64,000 bases of DNA from a virus: positions 1 to 64,000 of the IMG/VR virus record IMGVR_UViG_3300025087_000054; one strand, written 5' to 3'. Shown here piece by piece: positions 52,185 to 60,298 of this stretch (position 1 is the first letter of the stretch; each line of letters begins with the position of its first letter). A program made the position numbers and the translations under genes. Under the pieces are notes generated by a model, which was not told where the DNA came from, searched no databases, and saw only the letters and a program-made list of their open reading frames with translations.

Positions 52185-52505
52185 ATGAGAAAAAGGCAAA
52201 TTAATAAGCATAGTTATTTTTATTTAATTGCTATTTTATTTGTTATAGGTTTGGTTAGCAGTATAAGTTATAAATCTAGCTCGGCAGTTAGTTATACATG
52301 TACGGATTTTTATGTACATATTTTTCAGGGTAAGTATTTAGGGGAATGGCCGATAGATAATATTAGAGCAGGGGATAGTTTTAAAATATCAAATACAGAG
52401 GAGTATATTATTAGTTATGGGGATACTTGGAGTAAATTAGTTAGTAAATTTGGTTTAGATAATATTAAAAAATATAATTGTTATGAGTTTATTAGTAAAA
52501 AATAG
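52185..52505 (+). CDS. Membrane-anchored small protein, 106 residues
   Basis: It begins MRKRQINKHS followed by a hydrophobic segment (YFYLIAILFVIGLVSSISY), like a signal anchor, then an external part of about 75 residues with two Cys. This places the bulk of the protein outside the cytoplasm. No family is known to me. It overlaps the next gene by 23 bp. Confidence 0.5.
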   Translation: MRKRQINKHSYFYLIAILFVIGLVSSISYKSSSAVSYTCTDFYVHIFQGKYLGEWPIDNIRAGDSFKISNTEEYIISYGDTWSKLVSKFGLDNIKKYNCYEFISKK

Positions 52506-52980
52506 CGATGTTCGTGTAATTTTACGTAACTGTTTAGATAGTATTCAGTTTGATTTAGAAGGCGGTGTAGCTAGGATGACAGAACACAATGGGCTAGTGG
52601 TGGGCAATTTATTATATAAGTTACGGGAATCTGTGCGTATAGAGGTAACAGAAGGTAAATCACCGTATGCAACTAAATATGTTATGTATATAGTACTATC
52701 TAATGATACTGTTCAGATAAGAGATAATAGTATACCAAGTAGTAAACATGGTAGTTGTTTAAGAGGTATTTTTACAGAGTCTTGCAGTAATAAGTTTTTT
52801 GTGGCAATAGATAGAGTAGGTAGTTTTGAGTTTGCAATAAATGACATGGAGTTGTATGCAGAATATGTAGCTGAAAAATTATATTTAAATGATAATATGG
52901 GAAAGTCAAGGACGGTACGAGATACGGCAAATTTTTTAAATGGTATTCGTAAATTTTTATTACAAAATGCAATTACGTGA
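52483..52980 (+). CDS. Hypothetical protein, 165 residues
   Basis: An alpha/beta protein with no recognised motif (MSLLVKNSDVRVILRNCLDS, later RVGSFEFAINDMELYAEYVA). Its end overlaps the helicase start by 14 bp. It lies directly before the helicase, so it may be a partner. Confidence 0.45.
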   Translation: MSLLVKNSDVRVILRNCLDSIQFDLEGGVARMTEHNGLVVGNLLYKLRESVRIEVTEGKSPYATKYVMYIVLSNDTVQIRDNSIPSSKHGSCLRGIFTESCSNKFFVAIDRVGSFEFAINDMELYAEYVAEKLYLNDNMGKSRTVRDTANFLNGIRKFLLQNAIT

Positions 52981-55756
52981 TTATCAAATTAAGTGTATTA
53001 ATAGTATTGCTAGTGCTATTAAACGAGGAGTACGGCGAATGGTGATTGAGTTAGCAACAGGTTTAGGGAAAACTATAATTTTCGCACAATTACCACAACA
53101 AGTCAAGCGATCAGGTAAAAAGACATTGGTTTTAGCACATCGGGACGAGTTGTTACAGCAGGCTAAAGATAAAATTTTAGCTATATCGCCAGAATTATCT
53201 GTTGAGATAGAACAAGGAGGTAATAAAGCAGAACCAGATGCTGATGTAATAATAGCGTCCGTTCAGACATTAGGGCGTAAAGAATCAAAACGAATACAAA
53301 AATTTAATCCAGGTCATTTTGGGTTAGTAATAGTTGACGAATGCCATCACTCCTGCTCTAGTAGCTATTTACATATACTTGAATATATGGGCTGTTATAG
53401 TAAGGAGGGAGACGAGCTGAATAAGTGTCCTGTGTTATTAGGCGTAACAGCAACACCAGAACGGCATGATGGGCAGGGATTAGATAAAGTGTATCAGGAA
53501 ATAGTATTTAGGTATGGGCTACAGGAAGGTGTGCAGAACGGGTATTTAGCTCCAATTAAAGCGTATACAGTGCGAACCAATGAGGATTTAAGTGGTATTA
53601 AATTACGTAACGGTGATTTTGCGGTAGAGGAGTTAGCAGAAACTGTAAATTGTCCTGTACGAAATAAAATAGTTGTGGATGCTTATACTAGATTAGTAAA
53701 AGGAGAGCCAGCAATAGCTTTTGCGGTTGATGTACAGCACTCAGAAGATTTGGCTGAGTTATTTAGGCAAAATAAGTATACGGCTCAGTCAGTTACGGGC
53801 AATACTGATACAGAAACACGGCAACAAATAATGTCGGATTTTAGGGCAGGTAAATTACAAGTACTTGTTAATTGTATGGTTGCCACAGAGGGGTTTGATT
53901 GTTTAGACGACAAGACGGAGATACTAACTGATGTAGGGTGGGTGGGTATATCTAATATGGAGAAGGCTAGTAACTGTTTTAGTCTTAATCTTGAAGAAGG
54001 TGTTATAGAAATTGTTCCTATATTAGCGAGGGGTAAACGACCATTAAAAGTAAGTGAGCGTATGGTAGAGTTTAAAAATCAACATTATAATTTGAGAGTT
54101 ACAGAGGGGCATAGTATTTATATTAAAGGTAGAACTAAAGGGCATGTGGGTAAAAATTGGATGTGTAAGTCAGCAAAGGAATTGGTAGAGAGGTTGGGTG
54201 TATTTGCTTTACCTATGAGTGGCGATTATTGCAGTGAGAATAGTTTAGGTGTTTTACTTAGTGATGAGGAGTTGCGTATTATAGCTTGGTACATAACGGA
54301 CGGGTATTTGTCAAAAAACAATAGAGCATTATGTGTTTATCAAAGTTGTTCATCAAAATATAATAAAAGGTATGTGGTAGAAATAGAGGAATTATTAGTG
54401 TCTTTAGGGTGGGATTATGGTAAAAGAGTTAGATATAGTGGTAGAACGGCGTATAAGAAAGAAACTATTATGATGGAATTTAGAATACCGAAAGGAACAT
54501 CACGGATTAGCACTAGAATGCGTACTGGGTATAATAGTTTAGAAAAGTATCTTAAAAAGGAATTATCAGAAGAATTAATGTTAATGTCCCCACGGCAATT
54601 TTTATTGTTTTGGAAGGAGTTATTAAAAGGTGATGGGTGTGGGTATAAGGCTAACGGTGAAAAACGATCTTGGTTATGCACTAGTAATAAGTTATTAGTG
54701 GATAGAATACAAGAGTTAGCGATTAGGTGTGGGTTTGCTACATCTGTTAATTTATCAAAAGCTACAATAACGGGTAAGGATATATGGTATTTAACGGTAC
54801 GAGAAAAAAAGTTTTTATGCACACAAGCTAGAAAAGTTAAAGATGAAGGTAGGCATATTGCGTATAGTAGTGTAGTTAAGAACGAAAACGTGTGGTGTAT
54901 GGAGAATAAGAATAAAACGTTAGTTGTTCGCCGAGAAGGAAAAGTGTCTATTATAGGGAATTGTCCAAGGATTAGGGCGGTGTTATTTGCTAGACCCACA
55001 AAATCAAGTGTTGTGTATAAACAACAGGCGGGTAGAGGCACAAGATTATTTGCAGGTAAAGATCATGTAAAATTTATCGATTTTGTGGATAATATGGAAA
55101 GGTATGATTTATGTTCAGCGTCTACGTTAATAGGGCTTAATCAGCCTATTCAGGCTAATGGGGAGGATTTATTTTCAGTAAAAGACAAGTTTGAAGAGTT
55201 GCTTGCTAGTAATCCTATGGTAAATGTGTTTGATGTTAATATAAATAATATTGATAAATTAATTAAGGAGGTAAATATATTTGCTTTAGCACAATTAACT
55301 ACGGAGGTACAAAAATTTAGTAAATATAGTTGGAATAAGTTTATGGAAGGGTATCGTATAAGTTTAGGAGCAAAAGACGATGAACGGGACTTTGCCGAAA
55401 TACGTGAAAATATGCTAGGGCAGTATGAGGCTGTATTTTACAGTTTAAAAGCGATTAAACCATCTTTCATCAATGGGTATAGTAAAACACAGCGTATGGA
55501 TAAGTTTAGGGCAACTGGGGCGGACAAGGTAAGTGCTTTGCAAAAAGCGGATAGTATAATTTATAGTAATTTTGATGATCGTATTAATTTGGTTAAACAA
55601 AATGCGGGTTGGCGGAGTGATGGTGTTACTGATAAACAAAAAGTATTATTAATAAAATTTGGTCATCGGGAGTCTGATGTGGTTAAATTAACGAAAGGGC
55701 AGGCGAGTATTTTATTAGATAAATGTTTTTCAGAACGCTCACGTCGTAAAAAATAA
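52967..55756 (+). CDS. Superfamily 2 DEAD/DEAH helicase interrupted by an intein
   Basis: After splicing this is a 575-residue superfamily 2 helicase. ATG 52967 is the natural start (MQLRDYQIKCINSIASAIKR). Motif I is ELATGLGKTIIFAQ, Ia LVLAHRDELLQQAK, II VIVDECHHSCSSS, III GVTATPER, IV AIAFAVDVQHSEDLAE, V TEGFD then CPRIRAVLFARPT, and VI YKQQAGRGTRL. The C-extein (residues 666-929) has an additional helical domain. It should unwind DNA or RNA in replication or recombination. The intein splits motif V. Confidence 0.88.
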   Translation: MQLRDYQIKCINSIASAIKRGVRRMVIELATGLGKTIIFAQLPQQVKRSGKKTLVLAHRDELLQQAKDKILAISPELSVEIEQGGNKAEPDADVIIASVQTLGRKESKRIQKFNPGHFGLVIVDECHHSCSSSYLHILEYMGCYSKEGDELNKCPVLLGVTATPERHDGQGLDKVYQEIVFRYGLQEGVQNGYLAPIKAYTVRTNEDLSGIKLRNGDFAVEELAETVNCPVRNKIVVDAYTRLVKGEPAIAFAVDVQHSEDLAELFRQNKYTAQSVTGNTDTETRQQIMSDFRAGKLQVLVNCMVATEGFDCLDDKTEILTDVGWVGISNMEKASNCFSLNLEEGVIEIVPILARGKRPLKVSERMVEFKNQHYNLRVTEGHSIYIKGRTKGHVGKNWMCKSAKELVERLGVFALPMSGDYCSENSLGVLLSDEELRIIAWYITDGYLSKNNRALCVYQSCSSKYNKRYVVEIEELLVSLGWDYGKRVRYSGRTAYKKETIMMEFRIPKGTSRISTRMRTGYNSLEKYLKKELSEELMLMSPRQFLLFWKELLKGDGCGYKANGEKRSWLCTSNKLLVDRIQELAIRCGFATSVNLSKATITGKDIWYLTVREKKFLCTQARKVKDEGRHIAYSSVVKNENVWCMENKNKTLVVRREGKVSIIGNCPRIRAVLFARPTKSSVVYKQQAGRGTRLFAGKDHVKFIDFVDNMERYDLCSASTLIGLNQPIQANGEDLFSVKDKFEELLASNPMVNVFDVNINNIDKLIKEVNIFALAQLTTEVQKFSKYSWNKFMEGYRISLGAKDDERDFAEIRENMLGQYEAVFYSLKAIKPSFINGYSKTQRMDKFRATGADKVSALQKADSIIYSNFDDRINLVKQNAGWRSDGVTDKQKVLLIKFGHRESDVVKLTKGQASILLDKCFSERSRRKK
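53900..54961 (+). mobile_element. Intein with LAGLIDADG homing endonuclease in the helicase
   Basis: A 354-residue insertion (residues 312-665). It starts at the Cys of CLDDKTEILTDVGW, has block B LRVTEGHSIYI, two LAGLIDADG-like helices (RIIAWYITDGYL and FWKELLKGDGCGY), and ends VWCMENKNKTLVVRREG...SIIGN before Cys+1. The penultimate residue is Gly rather than His. The insertion is behind GFD in motif V, where other helicase inteins are also found. Block A is similar to that of the MuF intein. Confidence 0.88.
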
Positions 55757-55777
55757 TTTATTTTTTAATTTTATGCT

Positions 55778-56413
55778 ATGGCACAGTCGATTGAACCTTG
55801 TTATGCAGAGCAGATAATGACAATAGATACTAATGGAGATATAAGAGATAAAGGAGAATCCGCACCACGATCAACTATAGATTGTTTATTGGCTCAGTTT
55901 ACGCATGTAATTGCTGGGTTAGATATTGTAGATACACATAATCAACATTTAGTACAAAGAAAGAGAATAAAGCCGTTAGAACAATCTATGTTAAGTGTAG
56001 CGGTAGCGGGTCATGTGCCATATAGTGATAGTTTATCTAAAGAGTATGTGGGTAATTTTTTATCTATTGATTATTTAAAAGAGTCGGTCATAGATGCTGT
56101 ACGAAAAGAGTTAGGTCAAAAATTGGCATTATATTTTAACATTCAGGAACAAGATTTAGGAGTACCAGATTTTAGATTGGATAGTTCAAGTACGGGTAAT
56201 GCTATGAATCATTTACTGGCGTTATTTACGTGGAAAATACCTTGGCTAGATAGTAATACAGTTCAAACTTTATTTGAGCCGAGTTCGGAGTCGGATGGTG
56301 TACTGATTGCAAGTCAGGATATGTTACCAGATATTGTGCATAGGGTTAAAACAGATATTTTTATGTACCCACCAATGCGACAACTTTTTGAAAAATGGCT
56401 AATAAGGGCATAA
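55778..56413 (+). CDS. Hypothetical protein, 211 residues
   Basis: A soluble protein that I do not recognise. Predicted helices are at FVHVIAGLDIVDTH-like residues 40-55, at YLKESVIDAVRKELGQKLAL, and near the end (DILPDIVHRVKTDIFMYPPM). It follows the helicase gene by 21 bp, probably in the same unit. A conserved PRSTIDCLLAQF segment near the start may be of interest. Confidence 0.5.
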   Translation: MAQSIEPCYAEQIMTIDTNGDIRDKGESAPRSTIDCLLAQFTHVIAGLDIVDTHNQHLVQRKRIKPLEQSMLSVAVAGHVPYSDSLSKEYVGNFLSIDYLKESVIDAVRKELGQKLALYFNIQEQDLGVPDFRLDSSSTGNAMNHLLALFTWKIPWLDSNTVQTLFEPSSESDGVLIASQDMLPDIVHRVKTDIFMYPPMRQLFEKWLIRA

Positions 56414-56439
56414 TATTTATTTAGAACAAGCTAAAAAAC

Positions 56440-56467
56440 TTTACAAATAGTAAGCATACTATATAAT
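56440..56467 (+). promoter_or_regulatory. Promoter, TTTACA-16-TATAAT
   Basis: TTTACA (56440-56445) and TATAAT (56462-56467), 16 bp apart, with the long match ACAAGCTAAAAAAC upstream. It drives the small zinc-ribbon gene at 56500 and the right arm. Confidence 0.85.
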
Positions 56468-56499
56468 AAAAACGTGATATTAATTACTAACTTATTAAT

Positions 56500-56664
56500 A
56501 TGACTCAAGTATTAGATATAGATGAATCAGAGGGGCTAGATATAATTGAGGAGATGGGTAGATGTAGCTCATGTGGTGAGGATTTGATGATGGAAAATGT
56601 AGGATACGATGAGCCAAATGGGCCAAGTAAATTAGAATGGCATTGTCAAAATGGTTGCTTTTAA
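56500..56664 (+). CDS. Small zinc-ribbon protein, 54 residues
   Basis: A short acidic protein (MTQVLDIDESEGLDIIEEM) with CSSCGEDL and a later CQNGC, four Cys as in a zinc ribbon. It is directly behind the promoter at 56440 and has a good A/T start context. The function is unknown. Confidence 0.5.
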   Translation: MTQVLDIDESEGLDIIEEMGRCSSCGEDLMMENVGYDEPNGPSKLEWHCQNGCF

Positions 56665-56682
56665 TTTTTAATTTTTTTAAAT

Positions 56683-56895
56683 ATGGATGATGTATTTAGT
56701 AACCACAATAAAGATTTAAGTGACGACCAAGAGGAATCAATGATGAGGATAAAAGAAAAAGCAGCAGAATTATTGCTAATAATTGAGGAGGATGCGGGTA
56801 CGGAGAGATCCGAAAGTAATAGATATAGAGCGATTGCTAAAACACATTTGGAAATAGCCATTATGATGGCGTGTAAAGCGGTTTGTATTGATTAA
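56683..56895 (+). CDS. Hypothetical helical protein, 70 residues
   Basis: A small acidic helical protein (DDQEESMMRIKEKAAELLLI, then EEDAGTERSESNRYRAIAKT). No family is recognised. It is placed between the zinc-ribbon and transglycosylase genes, 18 bp behind the former. Confidence 0.5.
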   Translation: MDDVFSNHNKDLSDDQEESMMRIKEKAAELLLIIEEDAGTERSESNRYRAIAKTHLEIAIMMACKAVCID

Positions 56896-56906
56896 ATAAA
56901 TACTAT

Positions 56907-57362
56907 ATGCTTGCAGAACTAATTTTCAGCTATATTGTAACGATAATAGCTAAAACGGAGTTATATAATGAAAAACAGATTTTACCAGATCAATTAGAAC
57001 CAACAGCACAAATTTATCAGTTAGCGGGGGAGGAGTATAATTATCCATGGCAGATATTATCAGCAATACATGAAAAAGAGCGTAATAGATATATTGGTCA
57101 TAAATTATCGAGTGCGGGGGCGAAAGGGTGTATGCAATTTATGCCAAATACGTTTAAATTTTATGGCGTAGATGGGAATAGGGATGGGCAAATAGATATA
57201 TATAATTGTACGGACGCTATTTATTCAGCGGCGAATTATTTGTCTAAAAATAAAAAAGTGAGTAGTACATGGAATAGTATTTGGAGATATAATCACGATA
57301 ATAAGTACGTATCGGATGTGTGGCGAATAGCCAAAGATTTGGGATGGAAAGGTGGTAATTAA
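56907..57362 (+). CDS. SLT-type lytic transglycosylase with membrane anchor
   Basis: A 151-residue enzyme that cleaves peptidoglycan glycan strands. An N-terminal hydrophobic stretch (LAELIFSYIVTIIAK) suggests a signal anchor. The SLT domain has LSAIHEKERN with the probable catalytic Glu, SSAGAKGCMQFMPNTF and GVDGNRDGQIDIYNCTDAIY, all typical of family 1 transglycosylases. It is far from the lysis genes, in the early-looking right arm, so it may serve DNA entry or exit through the wall. Confidence 0.75.
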   Translation: MLAELIFSYIVTIIAKTELYNEKQILPDQLEPTAQIYQLAGEEYNYPWQILSAIHEKERNRYIGHKLSSAGAKGCMQFMPNTFKFYGVDGNRDGQIDIYNCTDAIYSAANYLSKNKKVSSTWNSIWRYNHDNKYVSDVWRIAKDLGWKGGN

Positions 57363-57408
57363 ATTAATGGTAAGATGTGCTCGTTTTATAGATTAATTAA
57401 AAATTAGT

Positions 57409-57939
57409 ATGAAAAAAATATTGGTATGCCCATTATGTAGGTATCAGTCCGATTCGGAATCTGCGGATAGACTACGATATGTAGATTATTTGCAAGATAA
57501 AAGTAAGTATGATGATAGGTATTTATGCCCTTGTTGTGTACAAGCTATTGAGCATTGCCCTATATGTAGGGAAAAGCCAAATGGAGTATTAGTGCAAAGG
57601 GAAGGTGAAAGAGGATTGTATGACTCAAATAAAGTTATAGAGTGGTCAAAAAACCCGCCTTGTACGGAATGTAAAGAGCTGATAAATGACCCAGAGAATA
57701 TTTGTATACTTTGTGATAGGTGTGATAGTTTGACAGTCTCCGATTATACTTATATGTTACAAATTTTTCCGAATTTGGCTAGACTAACGCCAGTGCATGT
57801 TAAGCAGTGTCCCGCATGTAAAGACGTAAGAGAGCAATTTTTTAAGTATTATACGGAAGCAGATGCTAAGATATTAGAGGAGATTAAGTCCGACTTGTGG
57901 CATACTGCAAAAATATTACGTAAATATTATCCAAGATGA
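57409..57939 (+). CDS. Cysteine-rich zinc-finger protein, 176 residues
   Basis: It starts with CPLCRYQSDS and has further pairs CPCCVQAIEHCPICRE, CTECKELINDPENICILCDR and CPACKDV, i.e. several treble-clef or RING-like zinc sites. No other domain is visible. Such proteins often bind nucleic acid or host proteins. It overlaps the next gene by 4 bp. Confidence 0.55.
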   Translation: MKKILVCPLCRYQSDSESADRLRYVDYLQDKSKYDDRYLCPCCVQAIEHCPICREKPNGVLVQREGERGLYDSNKVIEWSKNPPCTECKELINDPENICILCDRCDSLTVSDYTYMLQIFPNLARLTPVHVKQCPACKDVREQFFKYYTEADAKILEEIKSDLWHTAKILRKYYPR

Positions 57940-58244
57940 GTCAATTAATTACCGATGATAAGTTAAAAACTTGGCTATTTGAGTATTTGGATAGCAAAGG
58001 TATAGATACTTTTTTGCATAATTATTTTGGTACAGAATCGGGGAAGGCTATTTTAAAGCAACTGTTATCTGAAATGTTAAAAAACGATAACGGTGTATTA
58101 CCAACTATAGATAGTTTATGTAGTAATAAGTATTATTGTGCAGGTTTGGAGGATTTTATTAATTTAAAACTAGTAGCTTATCAGAATCAGTTGTTACGTC
58201 CAGATGATGCTCCATATCCAAATAATGGCTTTAGCAAAAGTTAA
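57936..58244 (+). CDS. Hypothetical protein, 102 residues
   Basis: A helical protein (DDKLKTWLFEYLDSKGIDTF, GKAILKQLLSEMLKNDNGVL) without a recognised family. It overlaps the zinc-finger gene by 4 bp (ATGA), so translation is probably coupled. Confidence 0.5.
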   Translation: MSQLITDDKLKTWLFEYLDSKGIDTFLHNYFGTESGKAILKQLLSEMLKNDNGVLPTIDSLCSNKYYCAGLEDFINLKLVAYQNQLLRPDDAPYPNNGFSKS

Positions 58245-58275
58245 TATAAATGTATAGTAAAAAGAGTCAAAAAAC

Positions 58276-58304
58276 TTTACAAAGTTACGCTTAAACTATA
58301 AAAT
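58276..58304 (+). promoter_or_regulatory. Promoter, TTTACA-17-TAAAAT
   Basis: TTTACA (58276-58281) with the family block AAAAAACTTTACAAAG, then TAAAAT (58299-58304) at 17 bp; TATAAA (58297-58302) at 15 bp is another option. It drives the small gene at 58328. Confidence 0.7.
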
Positions 58305-58327
58305 AGTATGTATAAATTAATAAAAAT

Positions 58328-58447
58328 ATGTATATGAATGTGGTAGTGGGTATAGTTTTGTTATTATTAGTATTATTGATTATAATAGGTAATAGTATTT
58401 ATATGTATATTGCATTAAGGGCATTAATTAAATATTTAAAATCATGA
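58328..58447 (+). CDS. 39-residue single-pass membrane peptide
   Basis: A short frame encoding MYMNVVVGIVLLLLVLLII followed by a short segment and a basic end (ALRALIKYLKS). It lies 24 bp behind the promoter and overlaps the next gene by 4 bp (ATGA), so it is likely to be made. Confidence 0.5.
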   Translation: MYMNVVVGIVLLLLVLLIIIGNSIYMYIALRALIKYLKS

Positions 58448-58650
58448 CTAAGTTTTATGTTACATTTGGACAGGTTCACCGTCATATAATAAATGATAAA
58501 ATTTTTGATAAAGATTGTGTATGTGAGTTGGAAGCAATAGATAGTAAGGATGCCCATAATAAAGCAATGATGCTATTTTCAGCACGTTTTTGTACTATTA
58601 ATATAGAACCCAGTTTGAAATTTTATCCAAGGGGAATAATTAAATTTTAA
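58444..58650 (+). CDS. Hypothetical protein, 68 residues
   Basis: A small protein (FYVTFGQVHRHIINDKIFDK, VCELEAIDSKDAHNKAMMLF) of unknown role. It has one clear beta-alpha arrangement and is coupled to the membrane peptide before it and the membrane protein after it (3 bp gap). Confidence 0.5.
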   Translation: MTKFYVTFGQVHRHIINDKIFDKDCVCELEAIDSKDAHNKAMMLFSARFCTINIEPSLKFYPRGIIKF

Positions 58651-58653
58651 AAT

Positions 58654-58986
58654 ATGCAAATAAAAAATAACTATTTAGAATCTTTTAAGGGGTATATGAG
58701 TTTATTTATGGGCTGGGTGCAGGTCAGTGATAGTGCTACTTTGGTTGTTTACCAGAAACAAGAGCCTGCTAAGATGGCGAGTATAATAATAACTATTTTA
58801 TTGTTATTGGTGGGTATTTTCCCAGGTATTGTATATTTTATTATATTTAGTCGTCCAGCACGGGTGCATAGCATATCAGTATCGTTGGATAGTGAGGGTA
58901 AATTAATGCCAAGCGGTACTTTTTGGGGTATGTGGCATTTTACAATTTGGATAAAGACGTATTATAAAGCACCTAGTAAGATTTAA
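58654..58986 (+). CDS. Membrane protein, 110 residues
   Basis: It has a hydrophobic segment at about residues 42-66 (ASIIITILLLLVGIFPGIVY) between an N-terminal soluble part and a C-terminal SLDSEGKLMPSGTFWGMWHF part. It probably spans the inner membrane once or twice. Its stop overlaps a palindrome (58984-58997). Confidence 0.5.
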   Translation: MQIKNNYLESFKGYMSLFMGWVQVSDSATLVVYQKQEPAKMASIIITILLLLVGIFPGIVYFIIFSRPARVHSISVSLDSEGKLMPSGTFWGMWHFTIWIKTYYKAPSKI

Positions 58987-58997
58987 AATGCATTTTA
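58984..58997. repeat. Palindrome related to the 18-bp element
   Basis: TAAAATGCATTTTA is a perfect 14-bp palindrome lying at the end of the gene before (stop 58984-58986). It differs by a single base from the core of the 18-bp element (TTAAAACGCATTTTAA). Confidence 0.5.
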
Positions 58998-59042
58998 CGA
59001 TTTATATATAAAATACTTTAGCAAAAGGACAAGCTAAAAAAC

Positions 59043-59071
59043 TTTACAAATCTAAATCCTTTATATATAAT
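59043..59071 (+). promoter_or_regulatory. Promoter, TTTACA-17-TATAAT
   Basis: TTTACA (59043-59048) and TATAAT (59066-59071), 17 bp apart, with ACAAGCTAAAAAAC upstream. It drives the gene at 59101. Confidence 0.85.
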
Positions 59072-59100
59072 AAAAATGTAATATTAATTAATTATATTTT

Positions 59101-59742
59101 ATGAACTTAATGAGTAAACATAAGATTACTTTAGTCTTATTTAAGAAGAAATTTGATTATAATGATTATGAATTATGTGCATTAATGAAGCACAGGTCAG
59201 AATTATCTGAGGACGAATTTAGTCAAGGGGTATTAGGATTGGTAAAAAGAGCGTGTGAGTTTTATGAGGGGAGCGACTCATTTTATGATAATGTAGAAGA
59301 AGGGGCGTTGGATGATTTATGTATTGAAATTTATGATATACAAGGTAAGGATACCCACTCAAAAGGTAATTATTCGCCAGAGGTGTTTTTAGAAGATGTA
59401 GGGTTAGATGAAGAGTCGTATTCGTTTTTCGGTGATGGCATACCAGCGGAAATTTTATATGATAGTATTAGTGTATATAGGGGGAAAAATTTACCGAAAA
59501 TAGAAGATGGAGGTGTTATGGTAGATTCAGTAGTTCATTATAAAATTTTGGATATGCAGTTAGTTCAGACATTTGATTTAGACGAGATTTTTAGTGTAAA
59601 TAATATAATGGAACGTATAGAAAAGAAGGTAGCTAAGGTTCAGGGTAGTCTATTGGAAAAGCATTTAGTAGGTGTAGTTAAAAGGAGTTATAAGGTAAAA
59701 CATAAAATTGTTAAGAATCAAGTCAAAAAACTTTACAAATAG
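59101..59742 (+). CDS. Hypothetical acidic protein, 213 residues
   Basis: A soluble protein with an acidic middle (DSFYDNVEEGALDDLCIEIY) and a basic C-terminus (KHLVGVVKRSYKVKHKIVKN). I do not recognise it. Its last codons contain the next promoter (59732-59759). Confidence 0.5.
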   Translation: MNLMSKHKITLVLFKKKFDYNDYELCALMKHRSELSEDEFSQGVLGLVKRACEFYEGSDSFYDNVEEGALDDLCIEIYDIQGKDTHSKGNYSPEVFLEDVGLDEESYSFFGDGIPAEILYDSISVYRGKNLPKIEDGGVMVDSVVHYKILDMQLVQTFDLDEIFSVNNIMERIEKKVAKVQGSLLEKHLVGVVKRSYKVKHKIVKNQVKKLYK

Positions 59743-59759
59743 CAAAAAGGTTATAGTAT
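59732..59759 (+). promoter_or_regulatory. Promoter, TTTACA-16-TAGTAT, in a gene end
   Basis: TTTACA (59732-59737) and TAGTAT (59754-59759) lie 16 bp apart; the family block AAAAAACTTTACAAAT overlaps the stop of the previous gene. It drives the gene at 59784. Confidence 0.72.
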
Positions 59760-59783
59760 AAAAGTACAAATTAAAAATAGTAT

Positions 59784-60062
59784 ATGTTTTTGTTATCCAA
59801 ATTATTAGGTAGTTTAGATAAGATAGGGTACGAATTACAAGATGTTATATATGAAAAGGATAGGGGGATGACAGTTCAGTTATGTACAAAGGGGAGTATA
59901 GCAAAGAATAAATTAGTTTTTTCAGTTAGGATGTTAAAAGCGGAAAGATTAACGATTGCATTAGAGACGTTTTTAAATACTTGTGCGAGTGAGCGTAACC
60001 AATCAATACATGATAAGTTAAAAACCTGTATGAAACAGAAGGAAACGGTTACTACTAACTAA
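59784..60062 (+). CDS. Hypothetical protein, 92 residues
   Basis: A small protein with FLLSKLLGSLDKIGYELQDV and ERLTIALETFLNTCASERNQ helices and one beta pair between. No recognised family. It lies behind the promoter at 59732 and ends 9 bp before the next ATG. Confidence 0.45.
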   Translation: MFLLSKLLGSLDKIGYELQDVIYEKDRGMTVQLCTKGSIAKNKLVFSVRMLKAERLTIALETFLNTCASERNQSIHDKLKTCMKQKETVTTN

Positions 60063-60071
60063 TTGTACTAT

Positions 60072-60287
60072 ATGTTTGGTTTATTTAGTAAAAAAGCATC
60101 AAAAAAGCAAGTGTTAGGTGATAAATTATGTGCTTTAAATAAAAAAGGGTTATATTGTGAATTTGAGCATATTGGTAAAGGCGGTGCAAAGGCTATTATA
60201 ATTGACAAAGACAATAAAGTAGTAGGTGAAATAGTTGGAAAAAATTTTGAGGATACTGCGGTAAAAGTAATTAGTAAATATACATAA
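60072..60287 (+). CDS. Hypothetical small basic protein, 71 residues
   Basis: ATG 60072 is preferred to a TTG at 60063. The protein begins MFGLFSKKASKKQVLGDKLC and has a beta-strand pair (AKAIIIDKDNKVVGEIVG). Function unknown. Confidence 0.45.
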   Translation: MFGLFSKKASKKQVLGDKLCALNKKGLYCEFEHIGKGGAKAIIIDKDNKVVGEIVGKNFEDTAVKVISKYT

Positions 60288-60298
60288 TTTTCAAATAT

